A stretch of 64,000 nt of DNA from DTDR01 sp964505415 (GCA_964505415.1 CAZDHW010000005.1:20565-84564), one strand, 5' to 3'; shown: positions 35,281 to 45,884, counted from the first letter of the stretch. Program-made: numbers and translations. Notes: generated from the letters alone by a model not told the origin.

Positions 35281-36509
35281 ATGAATAAGACAAATCAAAT
35301 TATTTATATCCTTTCCCTTGACAAAGGTCAGAAAGAGTTTTTATTTTTAGATAAGGCTTTGGCAGTTGAAGAGATAAATGACAAAAATTTGAAATTTTAT
35401 TTAATTTGGAGCGGAGGAGAAAAGGATTTAGAAATAATAAATTATTTGACCAAAAAATTAGGAATAAAGAAAGATAAAATAAAAGATTTTAATATTTTTA
35501 AACCCTTTTCTTTAGAAGAATGTTTTAAAACAATTCGTAATGTGAAAGAAGAGGTTATAAAAGAAAAACCCTCTAAAGTTATTATCAATTTTAGTGGCGG
35601 TAATTTTCTCCTTTCAACAGTTTTATTTTATGTAACTTTTGAAGAGGTTTGGGAAGATGAAGAGGGTAAAGCCCCGGAATTAAAAGTGTATTATACTTAT
35701 AAATATAAAAACGAATATAAAAATGAAGAATGTTCAGAATTTATGTATAAAGATATTGCTGATTATGTTTTGGGAGCTCTTAAAAATTGCGATTATTCCC
35801 GAGCCAAAATGCTTGCCGAAATATTACCTGACGAAGGTGAATTTGGTTTTTTAAAAAATGCTACTTATAAATTATTTCATTGGCATAATTTTAATTATGA
35901 AGATTTTTATAAAGAGTGGAATAAAAAGATTGAAAAAAATATGTTTCCGAAACTTTAAAGAAAAGTTATCCCAAAATTGTTAACACCTTAAATAGATTAT
36001 ACCAAATAAAACTTAGCAAAATAATAGATAAACTTACAAAAATCCAAAGAAAAAAAATACCGATAGAAAAAATTAATAATGAGCTTTCCTTTGAAGAGGC
36101 AAAATTTGTAGTGGTTGATATTTTAGAAAATATTGGACGAAGGATAAAAAATAGTGAATATTTAGAAGGGGTTCTTCTTGCTTACCGGGCGGTAGAAGCG
36201 GCAATTCAAATAAAGTTAATTTTTGGCCATAAAATTAATCCTTGGCATCCAGAATATACCTTTAAAAGCGGCTTTAATAAACTTAACGAATTAGAAGGAG
36301 GTAAATATAAGGAATTAGAAAACAGGTGTAGAACTTTGGCTGATTTAAGAAATGATTCTTTTTTAGAACACGGATTTTTAACAAGAGACAAAGGGAATGC
36401 AGAAAAAGCTATTGAATCTGCCGAAGATATTATTTTAAAACTTTTAAATCTTTCTAAAGAGGAGTTAGAAAATTTGAAAGGAAAAGTAAGACACGAGATA
36501 GACGAATGA
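35281..36509 (+). CDS. CARF-HEPN protein (TIGR02710-like CRISPR-associated family), split by a -1 frameshift at an A7 run
   Basis: The first frame (35281-35958, 225 residues) is CARF-like, with INFSGGNFLLSTVLFY (about 102-117) matching the CARF nucleotide-binding motif. A second frame is open from 35934 and runs to 36509. Slipping back one base at the run of seven A at 35933-35939 joins them into one protein of about 409 residues. The second part has VVVDILENIGRRIKNSEYLE, typical of TIGR02710 proteins, and a HEPN RNase motif RNDSFLEH (R-x6-H) at 36348-36371. Known relatives sense cyclic oligoadenylate and cut RNA. It may be a programmed frameshift, a phase-variable site, a recent mutation or a base-calling error. 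The gene has a Shine-Dalgarno (AGAGG). No CRISPR array or cas gene is in the window. Confidence 0.75.
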
Positions 36510-36784
36510 AAAAAATCAAATTTCCATTTTTAATAATCCTTTCGGATGAAGATATTTACTTTCCAAAAGATAAAGTTTGGTTATCAGAAGAAACTGGCTA
36601 TTGGGAGTCTAACAGAATTTACATTTATCACCAGGGATTGAAAAGCAGAGAAAAATTCGGTATCTTAGTCCACGAAATAGTGGAGATGCTATTGGAAAGG
36701 TTTTTAAAATTTCCTCACAAATTTGCCCATAAAATTGCTAATATTGTTGAATTTATTGTTACTTTTGGTAATTCAACAATTTGA
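36506..36784 (+). CDS. Putative zincin-like metal-binding protein, partner of the CARF-HEPN gene
   Basis: A 92-residue protein overlapping the CARF-HEPN stop by 4 nt. LVHEIVEMLLE (54-64) has an H-E-x2-E motif and AHKIANIVE (74-82) gives a further His and Glu, a layout seen in small phage and bacterial zincin-like families. No signal peptide. The function is unknown; tight coupling to the CARF gene suggests a joint role. Protease activity is not established. Confidence 0.6.
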   Translation: MKKIKFPFLIILSDEDIYFPKDKVWLSEETGYWESNRIYIYHQGLKSREKFGILVHEIVEMLLERFLKFPHKFAHKIANIVEFIVTFGNSTI

Positions 36785-36850
36785 CAGAAAAGAAAAATAG
36801 GTTATAATTTTTAAATGGTAAGATTTGTAAGAAAAATAAAAAAATTTCGC

Positions 36851-36916
36851 TTGACTTTTCATAAAAATTTTGCTATATTATATATAAGATTAAGATTTAA
36901 AATTGCTCTTTGAAAA
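36851..36916 (+). promoter_or_regulatory. 16S rRNA promoter and boxA
   Basis: TTGACT (36851-36856), 17 bp, TATATT (36874-36879), then TGCTCTTTGAAAA (36904-36916), a boxA-type antitermination site. Nearly the same block precedes the 23S gene at 63329-63387. Confidence 0.8.
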
Positions 36917-36920
36917 TTGG

Positions 36921-36940
36921 GAAGTGTGCCTTGAATGATA
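36921..36940 (+). other. 5' arm of the 16S processing stalk
   Basis: Twenty bases starting GAAGTGTGCC are perfectly complementary to 38541-38560 after the 16S gene. The pair forms the long helix normally cut by RNase III. Its 3' arm lies just before nikR, so 16S is processed as a stand-alone unit. Confidence 0.85.
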
Positions 36941-36957
36941 AGTAGTCCCCAAAATAT

Positions 36958-38528
<1,571 letters not shown>

Positions 38529-38540
38529 TACGAGACAAAC

Positions 38541-38560
38541 TATCATTCAAGGCACACTTC
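38541..38560 (+). other. 3' arm of the 16S processing stalk
   Basis: Twenty bases beginning TATCATTCAA are perfectly complementary to 36921-36940. Confidence 0.85.
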
Positions 38561-38580
38561 TTTTCTTATTTTTTAATTAA

Positions 38581-38618
38581 TTGACATTTCAGCTATTTTT
38601 TTTATAATTTTACAAAAA
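38581..38618 (+). promoter_or_regulatory. Promoter of nikR
   Basis: TTGACA (38581-38586), 16 bp, TATAAT (38603-38608), 10 nt to ATG at 38619. The leader would be only about 3 nt and has no Shine-Dalgarno. Confidence 0.75.
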
Positions 38619-39032
38619 ATGAGTAATTTAGTAAGATTTGGAGTTTCTATAGAAGAGAAATTATTAAAAAGATTTGATGAATTTATTAAAAAGAAAGGTT
38701 ATAATAACCGTTCAGAAGCAATTCGTGATCTCATCCGACAAAAAATTGTGGAAGAAGAATGGTATGAAGATAAAGAAATTGTGGGGGTTATCGTGTTGGT
38801 GTACGACCACGAGAAAAGAGAACTGGCGGACGAATTGCTTGATTTCCAACATAAATATTGTTATAATATTATTTCTTCAATGCATATTCATTTAGATGAA
38901 CATAATTGCTTAGAAACTATTATTATAAAAGGAAAAGCAAACACAGTGAAAGATATTGCTAATAAATTGATAAGCATTAGAGGAGTTAAACACGGAGAGC
39001 TAATTAAGACCTCTAGTGGCAAGGAATTATAA
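38619..39032 (+). CDS. nikR: Nickel-responsive regulator NikR
   Basis: A 137-residue ribbon-helix-helix repressor with an ACT-like nickel-binding domain. VRFGVSIEEKLLKRFDEF is the DNA-binding ribbon-helix-helix. The square-planar nickel ligands are H78 in DFQH, H89 and H91 in SMHIHLDEH, and C97. It should repress the following nickel transport genes when nickel is plentiful. Confidence 0.95.
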   Translation: MSNLVRFGVSIEEKLLKRFDEFIKKKGYNNRSEAIRDLIRQKIVEEEWYEDKEIVGVIVLVYDHEKRELADELLDFQHKYCYNIISSMHIHLDEHNCLETIIIKGKANTVKDIANKLISIRGVKHGELIKTSSGKEL

Positions 39033-39043
39033 TTTTTTTACCT

Positions 39044-39080
39044 TTATGTGCTACGATTTTTATTTTTGTAATACTCATAA
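39044..39080. promoter_or_regulatory. Possible NikR operator upstream of nikK
   Basis: An imperfect dyad: TTATG-n3-TAC, 13 bp, GTA-n5-CATAA. Spaced half-sites are what NikR binds, and the dyad lies just upstream of the nikK Shine-Dalgarno. A TATAAT at 39028-39033 may be the -10 box. The match is loose. Confidence 0.35.
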
Positions 39081-39092
39081 AAAGGAGGAAAA

Positions 39093-39857
39093 ATGAAAAA
39101 GGAAATTTTGAGTATTTTTTTTATTTTCGTTTTTCCCTTATTAGCTCATTTTCAAATGATTTTGCCTAATACTGATATTGTTGAAAAAAAAGAAGAAAGT
39201 TTGCTTTCTTTAACTTTATTCTTTTGTCATCCCTTTGAGCAAGAAATTTTAAATATGGAAAAACCGCAAACTTTTGGTGTTTTAATCGGTGGTGAAGAAA
39301 AGGTTGATTTAACAAATACTTTAAAAGAAGAGAAGCGAGAGGGAAAATCAGTTTGGAAAACAAATTATCAAATAAAAAAGCCCGGCGATCATTTATTTTA
39401 TGTTGAACCAAAACCCTATTTTGAACCGGCCGAAGAGCGATATATTGTTCATTATACCAAAGTGATAGTTAATGGTTTTGGTTTAGAAAATGCTTGGGAT
39501 AAAGAAGTGGGAATGAAAGTTGAAATTATTCCCCTTACCCGACCTTATGGATTATATGTCGGAAATGTTTTTCGGGGAAGAGTTTTAGTTAATGGCAAAC
39601 CGGCACCTTTTGTAAATGTGGAAGTAGAATATTATAATGAAGGAAAAAGATATCAAGCTCCTTCTTCATCTTTTATTACTCAAGTAATAAAAACTGATGA
39701 GAACGGTATTTTTTGTTACGGTATTCCAAAAGTTGGTTGGTGGGGTTTTGCGGCTTTAATAGAAAGTGAAGAAAAGATAAAAAATCCAAAGGATAAAAAG
39801 GAATACCCGGTAGAGATTGGCGGCGTAATTTGGGTAAAAGCCGAGGAAATGGAATAA
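39093..39857 (+). CDS. nikK: NikK-like periplasmic component of nickel ECF transporter (DUF4198)
   Basis: A 254-residue exported protein. A signal peptide (1-18, ending PLLA) would leave HFQMILP at the mature N-terminus, the usual start of NikK/DUF4198 proteins, where the terminal His can bind nickel. It also has the typical ENAWDKEVGMKVEIIPL and GKPAPFVNVEVEYY segments. Strong Shine-Dalgarno AAAGGAGGAAAA. Directly upstream of nikM (TAATG). Confidence 0.88.
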   Translation: MKKEILSIFFIFVFPLLAHFQMILPNTDIVEKKEESLLSLTLFFCHPFEQEILNMEKPQTFGVLIGGEEKVDLTNTLKEEKREGKSVWKTNYQIKKPGDHLFYVEPKPYFEPAEERYIVHYTKVIVNGFGLENAWDKEVGMKVEIIPLTRPYGLYVGNVFRGRVLVNGKPAPFVNVEVEYYNEGKRYQAPSSSFITQVIKTDENGIFCYGIPKVGWWGFAALIESEEKIKNPKDKKEYPVEIGGVIWVKAEEME

Positions 39858-40453
39858 TGCATATTGCGGAAGGAGTTTTATCGCCACCGGTTCTTTTAGG
39901 CAGTGCGGTAGCAACTGGTATCTTTACCGGGGTTGGGATAAAAAAAATGTCAGAAAGGACAATGCCGAAGGTTGCCCTATTATCTTCTACATTTTTTGTG
40001 GCTTCTTTAATCCATATCCCTTTAGGTCCTTCTTCGGTTCATTTGGTTTTAAACGGTTTAATGGGAATTCTTCTTGGTTGGGAGGTATTTCCGGCTTTAC
40101 TGGTTGCCCTTTTTTTACAAGCAATATTGTTTCAGTTTGGCGGTTTAACCACTTTAGGAGTTAACACTTTAAATATGGGATTACCGGCAATTCTTTTATA
40201 TCTTCTTTTTAAAAACTTAATAAAAGGAAAAAATAATTGGTTAACATTTATCTTTTCTTTTCTCATTGGTTTTTTAGGTGTTTTTTTAAGTGGTTTAATG
40301 GTTGCCTTATCTTTGATTTTTACTAAAGAATATTTTCTAAATACTGCTCGGTTAATTATTTTTACCCATTTTCCTATTATGATAATTGAAGGGATAATTA
40401 CCTTATTTATTATCTATTTTATTAAAAAAGTTAAAAAAGAGCTTTTAGAATAA
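39857..40453 (+). CDS. nikM: Nickel ECF transporter substrate-binding subunit NikM/CbiM
   Basis: A 198-residue membrane protein with about six helices. The start MHIAEGVLSPP is diagnostic: the N-terminal Met-His pair forms the metal site in CbiM/NikM. The upstream in-frame TTG at 39830 would bury this His and is rejected. The neighbourhood (NikR, NikK) points to nickel rather than cobalt. Confidence 0.93.
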   Translation: MHIAEGVLSPPVLLGSAVATGIFTGVGIKKMSERTMPKVALLSSTFFVASLIHIPLGPSSVHLVLNGLMGILLGWEVFPALLVALFLQAILFQFGGLTTLGVNTLNMGLPAILLYLLFKNLIKGKNNWLTFIFSFLIGFLGVFLSGLMVALSLIFTKEYFLNTARLIIFTHFPIMIIEGIITLFIIYFIKKVKKELLE

Positions 40454-40466
40454 AAAGGAGGAAAAG

Positions 40467-41060
40467 ATGATTAATTTATTATATTTTTTTCTAATAAATG
40501 GTTTAATTTTAACCGAACCACCTTTTTTAAACAAATGGAAAGAAATTTCTTTTGAAGGCGAAGGAAATTATCAGTTAGAGAAAGAAAAAAATTTCGCTTT
40601 TCTTTTATCAAATTATTTCGGGCTGCCATATTCTTCAGAATTTTCCTTTGATATCTCTTATGAGGAGAAGAAGTGGGATTTGGTATTATATTTAAAAAAA
40701 GGTTTATCTTTATCTTTTATTGATATGGCTTTAAGAGGCGGAATTTCTATAAAGGAGAAGAATTCCTTTTTAATTTTTAGTGGAGGAAAAGAGGTAGAAA
40801 TAATTACCTTTTATAGTTGCGGCGGTTTTTCTTATGAGCAAGAAGAAAAAGGGTATTCGGCTCTTTTTGGCTTCGCTTTAGAAAAAACGATTGGGAATCT
40901 TACTTTAGGTAGTGAATTTTATAAAGAGGAAGCTGATAAGATAATTACTTTGGGTTTAAATTATTCTTTGGTAATTTTTGATGTTTATTTAGGAATAAGA
41001 AAAAATTTAGGCGATGGTTGGCGCTTCAATTTGGGAATAAGTAAAAACTTTTCTTTTTAA
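40467..41060 (+). CDS. Predicted outer-membrane beta-barrel in the nickel operon
   Basis: A 197-residue protein with a short N-terminal hydrophobic signal (about 1-16), then alternating polar and hydrophobic strands throughout, ending GISKNFSF with the C-terminal Phe typical of outer-membrane barrels. About eight to ten strands would fit. A strong Shine-Dalgarno (AAAAAGGAGGAAAAG) precedes it. It lies between nikM and the nikL-like gene. I know of no outer-membrane partner of this kind in NikKMLQO systems; it could be a nickel-passing channel. Confidence 0.55.
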   Translation: MINLLYFFLINGLILTEPPFLNKWKEISFEGEGNYQLEKEKNFAFLLSNYFGLPYSSEFSFDISYEEKKWDLVLYLKKGLSLSFIDMALRGGISIKEKNSFLIFSGGKEVEIITFYSCGGFSYEQEEKGYSALFGFALEKTIGNLTLGSEFYKEEADKIITLGLNYSLVIFDVYLGIRKNLGDGWRFNLGISKNFSF

Positions 41061-41066
41061 TTAATA

Positions 41067-41609
41067 ATGAGAAAAAGCTTATTATTTTTATCTTTTTTTT
41101 GGCTTCTTTATGCCCATAAAGTTAATCTTTTTGTTTATGTGAAGGATAATAAAGTTTATTGCGAAGGTTATTATCCGGATGGTAAAAAAGTGAAGGGAGG
41201 AGTTATTAGGGTTTACGATAAAGAGAAAAAACCATTATTAACCGGAAAGACCGACGAGAACGGTATTTTTTCTTTTATACCGAAAGTAAAAAAAGACCTC
41301 AAGATTGTTTTAGATGCCGGAATGGGACACAAGGCAGAGGCTGAAATAAAGGCAGAAGAATTGCCAATGATTGAAAAAGAAAACAGGGAGGGAGAAAAAA
41401 AAGAAGAATCAGGAAGTATAAAAAAAGAAGAATTAAAAAAGCTGGTGAGCGAGGTTATTGATGAAAAATTAACACCAATTTATAAATTTTTGTTAAAAGA
41501 GGAAAAAGAAAAAAATAAAATCTTATTAAGAGAGATTATTGGGGGTATTGGTTATATTTTAGGTATTTTTGGAATTATAAGTTTATTTTTAAAAAAGAAA
41601 AATGTTTGA
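41067..41609 (+). CDS. nikL: NikL-like membrane-anchored component
   Basis: A 180-residue protein: signal peptide ending LLYA followed by HKVNLFVYV, so the mature protein again begins with His; a transthyretin-like domain (GGVIRVYDKEKKPLL, TDENGIFSF); a charged linker; and a C-terminal membrane helix (about 156-173). The layout matches NikL/CbiL-type accessory proteins of nickel ECF transporters. It overlaps nikQ by 8 nt. Confidence 0.8.
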   Translation: MRKSLLFLSFFWLLYAHKVNLFVYVKDNKVYCEGYYPDGKKVKGGVIRVYDKEKKPLLTGKTDENGIFSFIPKVKKDLKIVLDAGMGHKAEAEIKAEELPMIEKENREGEKKEESGSIKKEELKKLVSEVIDEKLTPIYKFLLKEEKEKNKILLREIIGGIGYILGIFGIISLFLKKKNV

Positions 41610-42291
41610 AGATGTTGATCCAAGATTTAAATTAATCTTTCTCTTTCTGCTTTCTCTAATCTTATTATTTATTGACAAGATTATCCTTTTAGGCTGTACT
41701 TTTTTACTCTCCTTTCTTTTAAATCTTTTGGATAAAATTTCGTTAAAAGAATTTTTAAAAAAAATCTTCCGTTTAAATTTATTTGTTGGTATTTTTATTT
41801 TCCTTTTGCCCTTTTCTTTTCCCCAAAAAATTGAAGGTTTCTATTTCGCAATAAAAATTATTTTAAAAGCCAACACGCTCATTCTTTTTCTTTTAGCTTT
41901 GATAAAACCTTACCAGATTATTTCTATTTTTTATGCTTTAGAAAAACTGAAAATCAATAAAAAATTGGTTGCGCTTTTTTTCCTTATCTATCGTTATCTT
42001 TTTCTGCTCAAAAGGGAGTGGCAAAAAATGGAGAATCTTCTCAAGGTGAAAAATTTTATTCCGAAAACCGATATTTTAACTTATAAAACTTACGGTTATC
42101 TATTGGGTAATCTCTTTTTTAGAAGTTATCAGGCAAGCGAAAGTCTTTCTTATGCTATGAGTTTAAAGGGTTTCAATGGTTATTTTCCCCTTCTTTGGGA
42201 ACCAAAAATAAAGAAAAAGGATTTTATCTTTGTCCTTTTTTTCACTTTGTTGATAATTATTTTGGTTTATTTCCAATGGCAGAAGTTTTAA
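41602..42291 (+). CDS. nikQ: ECF transporter transmembrane subunit NikQ/CbiQ
   Basis: A 229-residue CbiQ-family T-component with about five hydrophobic segments. MFEDVDPRFKLIF is the usual start, and AMSLKGFNG resembles the coupling-helix A-R-G motif that contacts the ATPase. It overlaps nikO by 16 nt. Confidence 0.9.
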   Translation: MFEDVDPRFKLIFLFLLSLILLFIDKIILLGCTFLLSFLLNLLDKISLKEFLKKIFRLNLFVGIFIFLLPFSFPQKIEGFYFAIKIILKANTLILFLLALIKPYQIISIFYALEKLKINKKLVALFFLIYRYLFLLKREWQKMENLLKVKNFIPKTDILTYKTYGYLLGNLFFRSYQASESLSYAMSLKGFNGYFPLLWEPKIKKKDFIFVLFFTLLIIILVYFQWQKF

Positions 42292-42935
42292 TAAAATTGG
42301 AAAAAGTCTCTTTTAGCTATTTTGACGATAAAGAACTATTAACCGATATTGACCTTGTTCTTTTTAAAAATAAAAAGATTGGTATTACCGGAAAAAATGG
42401 TAGCGGAAAGACTACGCTTTTATATTTAATTGTTGGTCTTTTAAAACCCAAAAAAGGAAAGATTGAAATCTTTGGTAAATTAATGGAGAAAGAGGAAGAT
42501 TTTAAAGCGGCAAGAAAAAAGATGGGCTTTTTGTTTCAAAATCCCGACCACCAACTTTTTTGTCCCTCAGTTATGGAAGAGATAACCTTTGGACTTTTAC
42601 TTAGAGGAGAAGATAAAAAAAACGCGAAGCAGAAAGCCTTAGAATTTTTAGAAATCTTCTCTTTAAAAGAAAAAGCCGATTATCCCATCTATCAGCTATC
42701 AGAAGGAGAAAAGAAAAGATTGGCTTTAGCGGAAATATTAGTATTGTTTCCCGAAATTTTAATTTTGGATGAACCAACAAATGATTTGGATGAAGAGGGA
42801 AAAGAGATTTTAATTAATTTTTTAAAAAATCCTTCCCTTTCAGCTATTATTGTTTCCCAAGAAAAATCTTTTCTTTATTCTCTTTGTGATGGGATTTATC
42901 AATTAAAAGAAGGAAAATTAAATATCCTGCATTAA
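42276..42935 (+). CDS. nikO: ECF transporter ATPase NikO/CbiO
   Basis: A 219-residue ABC ATPase that powers nickel uptake. Walker A GKNGSGKTTL, the ECF Q-loop FQNPDHQLF, signature LSEGEKKRLALAE, and Walker B ILILDEPTNDLD. The start is the ATG at 42276 (MAEVLIKLEK); an in-frame upstream ATG at 42195 lies within nikQ. It is the last gene of the nickel cluster. Confidence 0.94.
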   Translation: MAEVLIKLEKVSFSYFDDKELLTDIDLVLFKNKKIGITGKNGSGKTTLLYLIVGLLKPKKGKIEIFGKLMEKEEDFKAARKKMGFLFQNPDHQLFCPSVMEEITFGLLLRGEDKKNAKQKALEFLEIFSLKEKADYPIYQLSEGEKKRLALAEILVLFPEILILDEPTNDLDEEGKEILINFLKNPSLSAIIVSQEKSFLYSLCDGIYQLKEGKLNILH

Positions 42936-42939
42936 TAAA

Positions 42940-42976
42940 TTGACTTTGTAGACAATCTTTTTAAAATTTATTGATT
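42940..42976 (+). promoter_or_regulatory. Promoter of rluD-topA-tam operon
   Basis: TTGACT (42940-42945), 16 bp, TAAAAT (42962-42967), 9 nt to ATG at 42977. Transcription would begin about 2 nt before the ATG and downstream of the alternative TTG at 42971, which rules that codon out. Confidence 0.65.
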
Positions 42977-43963
42977 ATGGAAAAGATTTTTGAAAGAGAA
43001 GTTTCTTACAAAATGAAAGGCTTAAGATTAGATAAGTATTTAATTTTATCGGGAATAGGTCTTTCTCGTTCGCAAGTGAATAAACTAATAAAAGAAGGTA
43101 AGGTATTAGTAAACGAAAAAAAAGTAAAACCCAGTTATCAGGTCCAGCCGAGCGATAAAATTAAAGTTTTTTATGAAAAAAAAGAAGAGTTAAAAATCGA
43201 GCCGGAAGATATTCCTTTAACAATTATTTATGAAGATGAAGATATTATTGTTATTGATAAGCCACCGGGAATAATTGTCCATCCTGCTCGGGGACACAAT
43301 TCCGGAACTTTGGTAAATGCCCTTCTTTATCATTGTAAAACCTTGCCGGAAAGTAAAAGTTCAAAAATCCGGCCGGGAGTAATTCACCGTTTGGATAAAG
43401 ATACGACCGGCCTTTTGGTTTTTGCGAAAACTGATAAGGCTCTTTCCTTTTTAGGAAAGGAATTGGAAAAAAGAAATTTTAATCGGAAATATTATGCCTT
43501 AGTCTGGGGAAAGTTGCCGTTTAAAAACGGAATTATTGAAGCACCAATTGGTCGAGATACCCTCGATAGAAAAAAGATGGCTGTTACCCCTTTTAACTCC
43601 AAAAAAGCAATTACCCAGTTTATGGTTAAAAAGGAGTATCCTTTAGTATCTTTATTAGAACTAAAACTTCTAACGGGAAGAACCCATCAAATTCGTGTTC
43701 ATTTAGACCATTATGGCCATCCAGTTGTTGGCGACCCTAATTACGGAACAACTTATTATCAAAGATTTATCACGAATGAAAAAGAATATCAATTGGCAAA
43801 AGAGATTATGAAAAGAGCCAAAAGGCAGATGCTTCATGCTTATCTGCTTGGCTTTATTCATCCCCAAACAAAAAAATATATCGAATTTATTTCTGATTTA
43901 CCGGAAGATTTTAAAAATTTGTTATTATTTTTAGAAGAGTATGAAAAGACTGATAATCGTTGA
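42977..43963 (+). CDS. rluD: 23S rRNA/tRNA pseudouridine synthase, RluA/RluD family
   Basis: A 328-residue RluA-family pseudouridine synthase. An S4 RNA-binding domain (LRLDKYLILSGIGLSRSQVN) is followed by the catalytic domain with GVIHRLDKDTTGLLV (catalytic Asp) and GRTHQIRVHL. RluD (23S 1911/1915/1917) is the likeliest assignment; RluA/C cannot be excluded. It overlaps topA by 23 nt. Confidence 0.9.
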   Translation: MEKIFEREVSYKMKGLRLDKYLILSGIGLSRSQVNKLIKEGKVLVNEKKVKPSYQVQPSDKIKVFYEKKEELKIEPEDIPLTIIYEDEDIIVIDKPPGIIVHPARGHNSGTLVNALLYHCKTLPESKSSKIRPGVIHRLDKDTTGLLVFAKTDKALSFLGKELEKRNFNRKYYALVWGKLPFKNGIIEAPIGRDTLDRKKMAVTPFNSKKAITQFMVKKEYPLVSLLELKLLTGRTHQIRVHLDHYGHPVVGDPNYGTTYYQRFITNEKEYQLAKEIMKRAKRQMLHAYLLGFIHPQTKKYIEFISDLPEDFKNLLLFLEEYEKTDNR

Positions 43964-45884
43964 ATCACCAACAAAAGCGCAAACGATTAAAGAGATTTTA
44001 AAAGGCAAATACGAAGTTATTGCTTCTAAAGGACATATAAAAGATTTACCAAAAAGTCGTTTAGGAGTAGACCTCGCTAACTCTTTTGAACCAGATTTCA
44101 TCCTAATCAAGGGTAAAGGTAAAATTATAAAAGAAATTAAAGCGGCCGCTAAAAAGGCAGAAGAGATTTATATTGGTTGTGACCCCGATCGAGAAGGGGA
44201 AGCAATAGCCTATCATATTTTTTCTCTTATTGATAACGAAAAAAATAAAAAAAATATCAAAAGAATTCTTATCTATGAGATTACCAAAGAAGGTCTTTTT
44301 TCCGCTTTAAACACTCCTTCCACCATTGATATGAATAAAGTTGCCTCTCATAAAGCTCGAAGAGTTTTAGACCGTTTAGTAGGCTATTTGATTTCGCCGC
44401 TCCTTTGGAAAATTTTTGGTCAAAAAAATCTTTCCGCCGGTCGGGTGCAAACGGTAGCTTTAAGAATTCTTTGCGAAAGAGAAAAAGAAATTGAAGAATT
44501 TATTCCGAAAGAGTATTGGCTTATTTTTGCTGATTTTGGTATTTTAAAAGCCTTATTAACAAAGATTAATAATCAAAAAATAGAAATAAAAAGTGAAAAA
44601 GAAGCTGAAAAATTAATATCCGAGATTAAAAAGATAGAAAACTTTAAAATTAAAGAAATAAGCAAAAAGATAAAAACTTATGAACCTCCGCCTCCTTTTA
44701 TTACCTCTACCCTTCAACAAGAAGCCAGTAAAATTCTTGGTTTTTCAGCAAAAAAAACGATGTCCCTTGCCCAAAAACTTTTTGAAGGAGTTCAATTAAA
44801 AACCGAAAGGGTCGGTTTGATTACTTATCCCCGGACTGACTCATTTAGAATCAATGATAATTTTATCAACAAAATAAGAGAATATATAAGAACTAATTAC
44901 GGTGAGGAATATCTGGCAAAAAAAATTAGAAAATTTAAAGAAAAGAAATTTACCCAAGGAGCTCACGAAGCAATAAGGCCAACTGATTTGAATAAAACAC
45001 CAGAAATGCTTAAAGAATATTTAACCGAAGAGGAGTTTCGTTTATACCACCTAATTTATTACCGCACAATAAGCAGTCAAATGGCCGATGCGATTTATGA
45101 ACAGATAAAAATAACCATTGTTGGTGAAGGAGAAAAGAATTATCTTTTTGAAATCGAAGGACTGAAAAGGATTTTTTTGGGTTATGAAAAAGGCTATTAC
45201 GAAAAAAGAAAAGAAAAAATAATACCAGAATTAAAAGAAGGCCAAATCCTTTTTTTGAAAGAAATTATTAAAGAAAAACATTTTACTCAACCACCTCCTC
45301 GTTATACCGAGGCAACTTTAATAAAAAAATTGGAAAAATACGGAATCGGTCGCCCTTCTACTTATGCAGTTATTATCGGCACTCTTTTTGAAAGGCATTA
45401 TGTAAAAAAAGAAAACAAAACTTTAGTGCCAACCGAATTGGGAAAATTAGTAAACGAAATTTTAATCCCCCATTTCCGGGAGACCTTCAACATTGGTTTT
45501 ACTCGCCTTATGGAAGAAAACTTAGACGAGGTTGAAGAAGGCAAAGAAGAGTGGCAAGAAGTGATTAAAAAATTTTACGAGCCCTTTACTTTAGATTTAA
45601 ATTCTTTTGAAAATAAAATTGAAAATTTTAAAAATAATATTTTAAAAGAACTTGATGAAAATTGTCCCCAATGTGGTGAGAAATTAAAAATCCGTTACAG
45701 TCGATTTGGGAAATTTATTGCTTGCGGCAATTATCCTCAATGTAAATACGTAAAAAAAGAGAATACCTACTTAAATGAAAATTGTCCAATTTGCGGTAAA
45801 CCGTTGGTTCATCGCAAATCTCGTTTCGGTTCTTTTATTGCTTGCTCGGGTTATCCTCAATGTAAATACAAAAAACAAGAATGA
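43941..45884 (+). CDS. topA: DNA topoisomerase I
   Basis: A 647-residue type IA topoisomerase relaxing negative supercoils. The Toprim domain has LIIVESPTKAQTI and DPDREGEA; the active tyrosine is Y296 in GLITYPRTDS. Two C4 zinc fingers end the protein (CPQCGEKL...CGNYPQCKY and CPICGKPL...CSGYPQCKY). It overlaps tamA by 4 nt. Confidence 0.97.
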   Translation: MKRLIIVESPTKAQTIKEILKGKYEVIASKGHIKDLPKSRLGVDLANSFEPDFILIKGKGKIIKEIKAAAKKAEEIYIGCDPDREGEAIAYHIFSLIDNEKNKKNIKRILIYEITKEGLFSALNTPSTIDMNKVASHKARRVLDRLVGYLISPLLWKIFGQKNLSAGRVQTVALRILCEREKEIEEFIPKEYWLIFADFGILKALLTKINNQKIEIKSEKEAEKLISEIKKIENFKIKEISKKIKTYEPPPPFITSTLQQEASKILGFSAKKTMSLAQKLFEGVQLKTERVGLITYPRTDSFRINDNFINKIREYIRTNYGEEYLAKKIRKFKEKKFTQGAHEAIRPTDLNKTPEMLKEYLTEEEFRLYHLIYYRTISSQMADAIYEQIKITIVGEGEKNYLFEIEGLKRIFLGYEKGYYEKRKEKIIPELKEGQILFLKEIIKEKHFTQPPPRYTEATLIKKLEKYGIGRPSTYAVIIGTLFERHYVKKENKTLVPTELGKLVNEILIPHFRETFNIGFTRLMEENLDEVEEGKEEWQEVIKKFYEPFTLDLNSFENKIENFKNNILKELDENCPQCGEKLKIRYSRFGKFIACGNYPQCKYVKKENTYLNENCPICGKPLVHRKSRFGSFIACSGYPQCKYKKQE

